A DNA stretch of 64,000 bases from the NCBI RefSeq assembly GCF_014651135.1, contig NZ_BMWH01000033.1, positions 1-64,000 of the forward strand, written 5' to 3'. Shown here in pieces: positions 8,191-16,582 of this stretch (position 1 is its first letter; every line of letters starts with the position of its first letter). The position numbers were made by a program, and so were the translations under genes. The stretch comes from Streptomyces echinoruber (GTDB lineage Bacteria > Actinomycetota > Actinomycetes > Streptomycetales > Streptomycetaceae). The notes under the pieces are model-generated. The model was not told where the DNA came from. It worked only from the letters and a program-made list of their open reading frames with translations, and did not search any database.

Positions 8191-8207
8191 CATAAGGAAG
8201 CTTTATG
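8191..8207. promoter_or_regulatory. AT-rich palindrome in the fprA / MHS transporter divergent spacer
   Basis: CATAAGGAAGCTTTATG is a short inverted repeat (CATAA and TTATG) in an otherwise G+C-rich 395-nt spacer (8099-8493). Such an AT island is a plausible promoter or operator for either divergent gene. Nothing else but repeats was seen in the spacer. Confidence 0.35.
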
Positions 8208-8416
8208 TCTGCGAGTGCGTCCGCGAGGGGGTGAGGGTCCCGGGGGAGTCGTGGAGCGGCCGCGGACGAGACGTGAGGAAAGTTCCACCGCCCCGCGAGT
8301 TTCGTTTGCGTCCGGCACGACTGAGCAGGTGCTCGTCCGGAGTGCGTGCCGTACGTGCTCCCCGCCGGGCACACCGAACGAGCCGGGCAGGCCGGACGGA
8401 CCGGACCGGCCTGCCC

Positions 8417-8450
8417 GGCCCGACAAGCAGACAGGCCCGACAAGCAGACA
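8417..8450. repeat. 17-bp x 2 tandem repeat upstream of the MHS transporter
   Basis: Two exact copies of GGCCCGACAAGCAGACA followed by a partial third copy. They lie about 45 nt before the transporter start and probably fall in its 5' untranslated region. Confidence 0.75.
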
Positions 8451-8493
8451 GGCAGACACGCCGGACAGGCCGGAAGGAAAGGACCGCCCCTTC

Positions 8494-10002
8494 ATGACGG
8501 ACACCGAGCCCGCCCCCGTCCATCCCGCCGCCGACCCGCAGGCGGTGAAACGGCACCGCACCCTGTTCCGGGCCGTCAGACGGCGCCGGAACCCGCCGCT
8601 GCGGCGCACCGACATCACCGTGATCGACGAGACGGCCGTCAAACGGGCCGTGAAGGCGGCGTCGCTCGGCAACGCGATGGAGTGGTTCGACTTCGGCGTC
8701 TACAGCTACCTCGCCGTCACCCTCGGGCACGTCTTCTTCCCGTCCGGGAACGACACCGCGCAACTGCTGTCGTCGTTCGCGACGTTCGCGGTGTCCTTCC
8801 TGGTCCGCCCGCTCGGCGGCGCGGTCTTCGGGCCCATGGGCGACAGGATCGGCCGCAAACGGGTCCTCGCCCTCACCATGATCATGATGGCGGTGGGCAC
8901 CTTCGCCATCGGCCTGATCCCCTCCTACGCCACCATCGGGTTCTGGGCCCCGGCCCTGCTCATCCTCTTCCGCCTCGTCCAGGGCTTCTCCACCGGCGGC
9001 GAGTACGGCGGTGCCTCCACCTTCATCGCCGAGTACGCGCCCGACCGGCGGCGCGGCTTCTTCGGCAGCTTCCTCGAACTGGGCACGCTCGCCGGATACG
9101 TCGGCGCGGCCGGCCTCGTCACCGCCCTGACCGCGGCCCTGGGCGACGCCGGCATGCGGGACTGGGGCTGGCGGGTGCCGTTCCTGGTCGCCGGGCCCAT
9201 CGGCCTCATCGGCCTCTACCTGCGGCTCAGGCTGGACGAGACGCCGGCCTTCCGCAGGCTCGGGGACGACTCCGCGCACCGGGCGCCCCAGGCCGCGACG
9301 ACGACGGAGGCCACGGCGACCGGCGAGATGGCGAGGATCTTCCGCGACCACTGGCCGGCCCTGGTGCTGTGCGTCTGCCTGGTGGCGGGCTACAACATCT
9401 GCGACTACATGGTGCTGTCGTACCTGCCGACGTACCTGTCGGACGAGATGGGCTACAGCCAGACGCACGGTCTGCTGCTCCTGATCGGCACCATGATCGT
9501 GCTGATGCTGCTCATCAACCGGGTCGGCCGGCTCTCCGACCGGCTGGGCCGCAAACCGCTGCTGATGGGCGGCATGCTCGGCTTCTGCTTTCTGTCCCTG
9601 CCGGCGTTCCTGCTGGTCGGGCAGGGCAACCTGCTCGCGGTCACGGCCGGCATGCTGATGCTGGGCCTGTCCCTGGTGTGCCTGCTGGGCACGATGTCCG
9701 CCGCGCTGCCGGCCCTGTTCCCCACCCAGGTCCGCTACGGCTCGCTGTCCATCGGCTACAACGTCTCGACGTCCCTGTTCGGCGGCACCACCCCCCTGGT
9801 GGTCACCGCCTTGATCTCCGCCGCCGGCACGGACCTGATGCCCGCCTACTACGCCATGGCGGCGGGCGCCGTCGGCGCGATCGCGGTGGCCTGCATGAAG
9901 GAGACGGCGCGCAGGCCGCTGGAGGGCTCCCCGCCGTCGGTGGAAACGCCCCAGGAGGCGGCCAGGCTGGTGGAGAGCCGGGCCCCGGTGCCGAGGTTCT
10001 GA
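8494..10002 (+). CDS. MFS transporter, metabolite:H+ symporter (MHS) family, ProP-like
   Basis: A 502-residue inner-membrane transporter with about 12 predicted helices. The segment ASLGNAMEWFDFGVYSYLAV at the first helix is diagnostic for the MHS family, which imports compatible solutes or organic acids with protons (ProP, KgtP, ShiA). Further signatures are GDRIGRKRVL in the first cytoplasmic loop, RLVQGFSTGGEYGGA and RLSDRLGRKPLL in the second half. The N-terminal 45 residues are charged and cytoplasmic. ATG 8494 follows GGAAGGAAAGGA. Osmoprotectant (proline/betaine) transport is the most likely role, but the substrate is not proven by sequence. Confidence 0.85.
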   Translation: MTDTEPAPVHPAADPQAVKRHRTLFRAVRRRRNPPLRRTDITVIDETAVKRAVKAASLGNAMEWFDFGVYSYLAVTLGHVFFPSGNDTAQLLSSFATFAVSFLVRPLGGAVFGPMGDRIGRKRVLALTMIMMAVGTFAIGLIPSYATIGFWAPALLILFRLVQGFSTGGEYGGASTFIAEYAPDRRRGFFGSFLELGTLAGYVGAAGLVTALTAALGDAGMRDWGWRVPFLVAGPIGLIGLYLRLRLDETPAFRRLGDDSAHRAPQAATTTEATATGEMARIFRDHWPALVLCVCLVAGYNICDYMVLSYLPTYLSDEMGYSQTHGLLLLIGTMIVLMLLINRVGRLSDRLGRKPLLMGGMLGFCFLSLPAFLLVGQGNLLAVTAGMLMLGLSLVCLLGTMSAALPALFPTQVRYGSLSIGYNVSTSLFGGTTPLVVTALISAAGTDLMPAYYAMAAGAVGAIAVACMKETARRPLEGSPPSVETPQEAARLVESRAPVPRF

Positions 10003-10201
10003 CCCCGTAGCGCCGCGTTCGGCGGGTCCCCGGCCCCGCCGCGTCCCGGCGAGCTCCCGGCTCCGCCGTGCCGGGCGGGCGTGTGCCGCGTCGGCGGCGC
10101 CATGGCTCCTGTCCGAACCACGGCGCCTGGCGAGCACCGATGCCGCGGCACCGGCCTCGCGTGCTGACTGGGTACCCCCTTCCACCCCCTTCCACCGCCG
10201 T

Positions 10202-10260
10202 CGATCCGCCGCCGGCCGTGTCCGCCGGCTTTCGGCGGAGCCGCCGCCGGCGGCGGATCG
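10202..10260. terminator. Nested bidirectional terminator
   Basis: Outer perfect 15-bp arms (10202-10216 and 10246-10260, CGATCCGCCGCCGGC) enclose a second perfect hairpin with 7-bp arms TCCGCCG/CGGCGGA at 10221-10239. It lies between the convergent transporter gene and the small gene ending at 10275. Confidence 0.8.
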
Positions 10261-10274
10261 ACGACGCCCGGCGG

Positions 10275-10421
10275 TCACCGGCGGGTGCGCAGTTTCCGCA
10301 GCAGACGCTGGGCCTGCTCGCGCCGCCGCGGATCGGCGGCCGCCCGCCGCACCTGCTCCGCCGTGCGCCGCCCCTCGGGACTCCGGGCGAACCGCTTGAT
10401 GCGTTCCATCACACCTGCCAC
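10275..10421 (-). CDS. Small basic helical protein, 48 aa
   Basis: A 48-residue protein. The start is GTG 10421, because GGAGGAAG precedes it at five bases. An ATG at 10409 is possible, and the long upstream frame to 10607 is not supported. The sequence (MERIKRFARSPEGRRTAEQ and then RRAAADPRRREQAQRLLRKL) is Arg-rich and mostly helical. Similar short basic proteins are common in Streptomyces; function is unknown, with nucleic-acid or membrane-surface binding conceivable from charge. It is divergent from the catalase gene, with a 10-bp repeat array right upstream. Confidence 0.65.
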   Translation of the reverse strand: MAGVMERIKRFARSPEGRRTAEQVRRAAADPRRREQAQRLLRKLRTRR

Positions 10422-10430
10422 GGTCTTCCT

Positions 10431-10480
10431 CCAGTCGTGTCCAGTCGTTTCCGGTCGTCTCGGGTCGTCGCCGGTCGTTC
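10431..10480. repeat. Five 10-bp units (CCRGTCGTYT-like) in a divergent promoter region
   Basis: Five consecutive decamers, CCAGTCGTGT, CCAGTCGTTT, CCGGTCGTCT, CGGGTCGTCG and CCGGTCGTTC, run in exact 10-bp register. They lie between the 48-aa gene (start 10421) and the catalase gene (start 10652). TCGT is invariant. One helical turn per unit would place identical contacts on one DNA face. Confidence 0.7.
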
Positions 10481-10651
10481 TCCGGCGACGTGCCTCACCG
10501 CTCCGACTACCCGCGGGCGGTGCGTACAGCCGGGCGAACTTCCCGGCGGCGTCCGGGGGAATACCGCACACCTCCGGCGTCCCGGCACCGCCGTCCGGGG
10601 TACCCACACGGCTCGACCGCGACGGCAGGAAGAGGCGAAGGAACCCGCGAC

Positions 10652-12310
<1,659 letters not shown>

Positions 12311-12323
12311 CCGGCCGCCGACC

Positions 12324-12384
12324 GGCAAGAAGGGGCGGGTGCGCCACCCACCTCCCCAGGACGACGGCGTCCGCCCCTTCTGCC
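12324..12384 (+). terminator. Terminator hairpin after catalase
   Basis: Near-perfect 14-bp inverted repeat: GGCAAGAAGGGGCGG (12324-12338) with CCGCCCCTTCTGCC (12371-12384), one bulged A and a 32-nt loop, starting 14 nt after the catalase stop. Confidence 0.7.
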
Positions 12385-12520
12385 GTGCAGGCATCGTCTT
12401 CCCGCCATGATCCCGTCCATGCCCGCTGCGGCACCCCGACTTCTCGCCTGTTTGACCGCCTCCCTCCTGGTGACCCGCCGGGGTGACAACCGACGTCGAT
12501 GCGACTTGGGGTGAACAACC

Positions 12521-12694
12521 GTGGCCGGAGAGCAGAAGGCCAGGAGCAAGGCCGAGCAGGCCAAGGGCAAGGTCAAGGAAGCCGCTGGACGCGCGATGGA
12601 CGACGAGAGCATGGTGGCCGAGGGCCGCGCCGAGCAGTCCAAGGGCGACGTGCGCCAGGCCAAGGAGAAGGCGAAGGACGCCTTCAAGCACTGA
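12521..12694 (+). CDS. CsbD family stress protein, 57 aa
   Basis: A 57-residue CsbD-like protein, easily missed because of its size. It starts at GTG 12521 and reads VAGEQKARSKAEQAKGKVKE and then GRAEQSKGDVRQAKEKAKD, the alternating Lys/Ala/Gln helical pattern of the family. CsbD proteins are small, soluble, highly expressed general-stress proteins, often sigma-B-dependent, of unknown biochemical role. The ribosome binding site is weak (GGGG about ten bases upstream). Its place directly after a catalase fits a stress-response setting. A terminator hairpin follows. Confidence 0.85.
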   Translation: MAGEQKARSKAEQAKGKVKEAAGRAMDDESMVAEGRAEQSKGDVRQAKEKAKDAFKH

Positions 12695-12712
12695 CACCCC
12701 GGTGGCGGGTGA

Positions 12713-12745
12713 GGAGGGCGGGACGCCGACGGCGGCCCGCCCTCC
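12713..12745. terminator. Terminator between csbD-like and DoxX-like genes
   Basis: Perfect 10-bp arms GGAGGGCGGG (12713-12722) and CCCGCCCTCC (12736-12745) with a 13-nt loop between convergent genes, followed by TTCGT. Confidence 0.7.
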
Positions 12746-12832
12746 TTCGTGCCCGCGCCCCGTCCTTGCGTGGCCTCTTCCGCGACCTCGACGCCTCTCG
12801 GACGCCTCCGTGACGCCTCTGCGCCCCGTCGC

Positions 12833-13366
12833 TCAGACCGGCAGCTTGGCGCGGACCCCGGCGACGGCCGCGGCCGGGCGGGAGGTGGCGCGCACCGAGC
12901 GGCGCACCAGCCGCGCCTCCCGCCGCAGGTCCCGGGCGGCGTGCCGGCCGCGCCACAGCAGCGACGGCGCCGCCCCGGTGTCGTCGGCCGTGATCAGCAG
13001 GCCGCCCAGCATGGAGAGGTTCTTCAGGAAGTGGATGCGCTGCTGGGCGCGCTGCGAGGGGTCGTCCTCCTCCCAGAAGCGGTGCCCGGCCAGGGTGGTG
13101 GGCACCAGCGTGGCGGCCAGCGCCAGCGCGGACAGCCGGGGCAGGCGGCCGGTGGCCAGCATCGCTCCCGCGGCCACTTGGACGGCGCCGCTCAGCCGCA
13201 CGACCTGCTCCGTGCGCTCCGGCAGCGCCCCGACACGGTCGGAGACCGGGCGGACGACGGACTCGGCGATGGGTGCCAGCTCCTTCGGCCGGCGGACGGA
13301 GTGCAGACCGCCCGCGACGAACATCGACGCGAGCAGCGGGCGGCCGACCATGCGCAGCACACTCAT
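12833..13366 (-). CDS. DoxX-like membrane protein
   Basis: A 177-residue integral membrane protein of the DoxX/DoxD-like superfamily. It has about four helices, with the typical opening VGRPLLASMFVAGGLHSVRRP and later GAVQVAAGAMLATGRLPRLSALAL and LVPTTLAGHRFWEEDDP. The last segment, HFLKNLSMLGGLLITA, matches the family closing motif. Actinobacterial DoxX proteins have been linked to membrane-associated oxidoreductase complexes in oxidative-stress defence; the exact reaction is unknown. ATG 13366 follows AGGAGAGG. The basic C-terminal 40 residues are cytoplasmic. Confidence 0.8.
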   Translation of the reverse strand: MSVLRMVGRPLLASMFVAGGLHSVRRPKELAPIAESVVRPVSDRVGALPERTEQVVRLSGAVQVAAGAMLATGRLPRLSALALAATLVPTTLAGHRFWEEDDPSQRAQQRIHFLKNLSMLGGLLITADDTGAAPSLLWRGRHAARDLRREARLVRRSVRATSRPAAAVAGVRAKLPV

Positions 13367-13531
13367 GGGCCCTCTCCTGAACGGTGTGGGGGATGCGTTC
13401 CGTGCCCACCGGGTTCCCCGGCCGGCCACCGTCACCCCCGCACCGCGCGCCCGCGTGCCGCGCGACGGCGTGCCGCGGTCCGCCCGCCGTGGACGAACGG
13501 CCCCCGGGGCTGCGGCCGCGCGGGCCCGGGG

Positions 13532-14398
13532 TCAGCCCGCCAGGGCCGCGCGGGCCGCCGCGAGCGCCTGCTCGGCGTAGCCACGGCCGAACAGCACCGC
13601 GTGCACCAGCAGCGGGAAGAGCTGGTGCAGCCCCACCCGCTCCCGCCAGCCGTCGGCGAGCGGCGCCGCCTCGTCGTAGGCGGCCAGGATCCGCTCCAGG
13701 TGCGGGCAGCCGAACAGCCGCAGCATCGCCAGGTCGGTCTCCCGGTGGCCGCCGTGCGCCGCCGGGTCGATCAGCCAGGCCCGGCCGTCGGCGCCCCACA
13801 GCACGTTGCCGCTCCACAGGTCGCCGTGCAGCCGCGCCGGCGGCTCGGGCGGCCCGGCCAGCGCGGGCAGCCGCTCGCAGACCCGCTCCACCACCACCGC
13901 CTCCGCCGGGCGCACGGTGCCGTCGTCGACGGCGCGGCGCAGGTACGGCAGCACGCGGTGCTCGGCGTACCAGCGGGGCCAGTCGTCGCCGGGCTCGTTG
14001 CGCATCGGCGCCGGCCCGATCGTGGCGTCCCGCGGGCCGCCCGGCGGCGGCGCCCCGAAGGCGGGGGCGCCCGCGGTGTGCAGCGCGGCCAGCTCGCGCC
14101 CGAACCGCTCCGCGGCCGCGGCGTCCGCCCGGCCCGCGGGCACCCGCTCGGTGACCAGCCACCGTTCGTCCTCGCCGTGCACCCGCGGCACGGCCACTGT
14201 GCCCGCCCCGGCCAGCCAGCGCAGTCCGGCGGCCTCCGCCCGCACCGTGCCGGGGCCGTCGCCGCGCTTGACCATCACCACCCGCCCGTCGTCGAGGGCG
14301 ACCTCGGCGAGCGTGCCGGACAGCGGGCGCTCGGCGGTCGCGGCCCGGCCGGTGAGGCGGGCGGCCGCGGTCCCGAAATCCCCGGCCCGCCCGCTCAT
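13532..14398 (-). CDS. Fructosamine kinase family protein
   Basis: A 288-residue aminoglycoside/choline-kinase-fold enzyme of the fructosamine-3-kinase family, which phosphorylates protein-bound ketosamines so that they break down (deglycation). Visible motifs are the N-lobe Lys VVMVKRG, then ELAALHTAG, the Brenner catalytic loop ARLHGDLWSGNVLW and the metal-binding AWLIDPAAHGGHRETDLAML. The size is normal for the family. Its ATG overlaps the stop of the upstream phosphatase gene by four bases (ATGA), so the two are co-translated. The native substrate could also be a small molecule. Confidence 0.85.
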   Translation of the reverse strand: MSGRAGDFGTAAARLTGRAATAERPLSGTLAEVALDDGRVVMVKRGDGPGTVRAEAAGLRWLAGAGTVAVPRVHGEDERWLVTERVPAGRADAAAAERFGRELAALHTAGAPAFGAPPPGGPRDATIGPAPMRNEPGDDWPRWYAEHRVLPYLRRAVDDGTVRPAEAVVVERVCERLPALAGPPEPPARLHGDLWSGNVLWGADGRAWLIDPAAHGGHRETDLAMLRLFGCPHLERILAAYDEAAPLADGWRERVGLHQLFPLLVHAVLFGRGYAEQALAAARAALAG

Positions 14399-14865
14399 GC
14401 CGCGACGCGCTCGCGCACCCACGCCAGCAGGCCGGGCATCGCGGCCTCGATCATGCCCAGCACCTCGTCGAAGCCCTCCGGGCCGCCGTAGTAGGGGTCC
14501 GGCACCTCCGCGTCCTCACCCGCGTCCGGGTCGAACGACCGCAGCAGCCGCACCCGGGAGGGGTCGTCGACCAGCCGGCGCAGCGCCTTCTCGTGCCCGC
14601 GGTCCATCGCCAGGAACAGGTCGGCGTCGAGGTGTTCCGCGCCGACCTGCGCCGCGACGTGCTCCACCGGGTAGCCGTGGCGGGCCAGGACGGCGGCGGA
14701 GCGCTCGTCCATGGGCTCGCCGACGTGCCAGGGCCCGATGCCGGCGCTGCTGACCCGCACCCGGTCGTCCAGTCCCGCCCGGCGCAGGTGCTCCGCGCAG
14801 ACCAGCGCGGCGGACGGCGACCGGCAGATGTTCCCACTGCAGACGAAACAGATGTGCACGGCCAC
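14395..14865 (-). CDS. Low-molecular-weight protein tyrosine phosphatase
   Basis: A 156-residue cytoplasmic phosphatase. The active-site P-loop CSGNICRSPSA (Cys and Arg of CX5RS) lies at residues 9-19, and the general-acid DPYYGG loop near 130-135 holds the catalytic Asp and two Tyr. The start is uncertain. GTG 14865 is chosen, and the second GTG at 14859 is equally possible. No clear ribosome binding site is visible, and TACCCT just upstream could be the -10 of a leaderless message. It is the first gene of a two-gene operon with the fructosamine kinase, a pairing of protein deglycation and dephosphorylation functions. Confidence 0.9.
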   Translation of the reverse strand: MAVHICFVCSGNICRSPSAALVCAEHLRRAGLDDRVRVSSAGIGPWHVGEPMDERSAAVLARHGYPVEHVAAQVGAEHLDADLFLAMDRGHEKALRRLVDDPSRVRLLRSFDPDAGEDAEVPDPYYGGPEGFDEVLGMIEAAMPGLLAWVRERVAA

Positions 14866-15194
14866 CAGGGTACGGCCGTCCGCAGGACCGTCCGTGGGAC
14901 CGTCCGGGCGGGCGCCCGCCGGACGGGGCGGCCCGGCCGCGCCCGCCGCGCCCGCCCGGCGACACCGCCGGGCAACTGCGCCGGGCCCGGCAGGAGTTGG
15001 CGACACTGCCCGCGCCGACCCGCCGGGCGCCGGCCGGGCCTTCCCCGGGCAGGGACGCGGACGCCGCCCGCACGCGTGACCCACGGGAGGCGACCCGCGG
15101 GAGCGCCGCGCGGGGGCCCGCGCGGCTCCGGGAACCACCCGTGCGCCCGGCCCCCGTGGGCGCCGCGCACCCGGTCACGGCGCCCCGCAGGGCC
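14866..15194. other. Intergenic, 329 nt, no gene supported
   Basis: Extremely G+C-rich spacer upstream of the phosphatase gene and downstream of the serine hydrolase gene. No credible frame, repeat or strong hairpin was recognised. Confidence 0.4.
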
Positions 15195-16337
15195 TCACAG
15201 GGCGTCGTAAACGGCGCGCACCAGGGCCGCCTTGCGCGGGTCGTCGGCGATGCGCGGGCCCATGCGGTTCATCACGTACCCCATGCTCAGCCCCGCCTCC
15301 GGGTCGGCCAGTCCGCAGGAGCCGCCGGCGCCGTCGTGCCCGAAGGCGCGCGGATTGGGGCCGTACGACCCCCACGGGCCGCTCAGCCACAGGCCCAGCC
15401 CGAGTTCCGTGTCCCGGCCCAGACCGGCGCCGAGCACCAGGTCCCGGCAGGCGCCCTGCCCCTCCCGGATCCGTTCGGCGGCCGCGCGGCTCAGCAGCCG
15501 CCCGTCGAACATCAGCCCGTACAGCTCGGCGACCGCCCGTGCCGTGCCGTGGCCGTTGGCGGCGGGCAGTTCGGCCGCCCGCCAGGCGGCGCCGTTCGCG
15601 TCCCCGGCGGAGACCGCCGGGTTGGCCAGGGCGGCCACGGTGACCGGCGTCGCCCGCGCCGGCCAGGCGAGGGCGGCCGGCGGGGCGGGGGCGTGGGACA
15701 GCTCGGCCGCCCGGCCGGCGTCCTTCTCGGGCAGCCCGATGGCGAAGTCGATGCCGTACGGCCCGGTGATCTCCTCGCGCAGGAACGCCCCGGGCATCCG
15801 CCCGTCGACGCGCCGGACCACCTCGCCGACGAGGAAGCCGTACGTCAGGGCGTGGTAGCCGCAGGCGGTGCCGGGCTCCCACCACGGCTCGGTCGCCGCC
15901 AGGCGCCCCACGGTCAGCTCCCAGTCGTACAGCTCGGCCAGGCCGTGCGGTTGGCGCAGGCCGGGCAGGCCCGCGCGGTGGGCCAGCAGGTGGCGGACGA
16001 GGACGCCCTCCTTGCCGGCGGCGGCGAACTCCGGCCAGTAGCGGGCCACCGGCGCGTCCAGGTCCAGCAGGCCCCGGTCGGCGAGGAGGTGCGCGCACAG
16101 CGCGGCCGCGCCCTTGGTGGTGGACCAGACGTTGACCACCGTGTCCCGTTCCCAGGGCCGCGTGCGGGCCTCGTCCGCCCAGCCGCCCCACAGGTCCACG
16201 ACCAGCCGCCCGTCGAGCCGCACGGCCACCGCGGCGCCGAGTTCGCCGCGCTCGCGCAGGTTGGCCGCGAAGACCTCCCGCACGCCCGCGAAGCGCGGAT
16301 CGCAGTGCCCCTGGACGGCAGGCGTCGCTTGAGCCAT
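15195..16337 (-). CDS. Serine hydrolase, class C beta-lactamase / EstB-type esterase family
   Basis: A 380-residue hydrolase of the beta-lactamase-related (PF00144) family. The nucleophile motif SxxK is seen in VVNVWSTTKGAAALCAHLL near residue 75. The family Tyr motif is in PGTACGYHALTYGFLVGEVVRR, and a late FGHDGAGGSCGLADP replaces the KTG-like strand, as in EstB-type esterases. No signal peptide is visible, so it is probably cytoplasmic. ATG 16337 is preferred because GAAGGG lies six bases upstream. The likely activity is on short-chain esters. A 12-bp perfect palindrome of TetR-operator type lies about 56 nt upstream. Confidence 0.85.
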   Translation of the reverse strand: MAQATPAVQGHCDPRFAGVREVFAANLRERGELGAAVAVRLDGRLVVDLWGGWADEARTRPWERDTVVNVWSTTKGAAALCAHLLADRGLLDLDAPVARYWPEFAAAGKEGVLVRHLLAHRAGLPGLRQPHGLAELYDWELTVGRLAATEPWWEPGTACGYHALTYGFLVGEVVRRVDGRMPGAFLREEITGPYGIDFAIGLPEKDAGRAAELSHAPAPPAALAWPARATPVTVAALANPAVSAGDANGAAWRAAELPAANGHGTARAVAELYGLMFDGRLLSRAAAERIREGQGACRDLVLGAGLGRDTELGLGLWLSGPWGSYGPNPRAFGHDGAGGSCGLADPEAGLSMGYVMNRMGPRIADDPRKAALVRAVYDAL

Positions 16338-16392
16338 GAGCATCCCTTCGTCGGAAAACCCCGGCGCACCCGGCGGTCCGCCGACGCCGACC

Positions 16393-16409
16393 ATACCGAC
16401 CGGTCGGAT
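16393..16409. promoter_or_regulatory. TetR-type operator palindrome
   Basis: ATACCGACCGGTCGGAT contains the perfect palindrome CCGACCGGTCGG (16396-16407), the classic core of many TetR-family operators. It lies in the divergent spacer, 56 nt before the serine hydrolase start and 174 nt before the FAD/Fe-S dehydrogenase start. Confidence 0.5.
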
Positions 16410-16474
16410 GGAAGGGGAGTCCTTGTCGAGCCACCCCGGTGGGCCCGCCCGGGCGCTTTCGCGAACCGGCACTG

Positions 16475-16487
16475 TTGCACCCTGCAA
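16475..16487. promoter_or_regulatory. TTGCA-N3-TGCAA inverted repeat upstream of the dehydrogenase operon
   Basis: TTGCACCCTGCAA is a perfect 5-3-5 inverted repeat flanked by GGCACTG and TGCC, extending partial symmetry. It lies 95 nt before the start of the FAD/Fe-S dehydrogenase gene. A role as a repressor site for the operon is inferred. Confidence 0.35.
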
Positions 16488-16582
16488 TGCCGGGTACCCG
16501 GACGCCGCATCCCGCGGCCGGGCCGCCGCCGTGCGCCGCGGGGACGGCAGTGACGCCCACGGTGCTGGAAGGCGGTTCCCCG

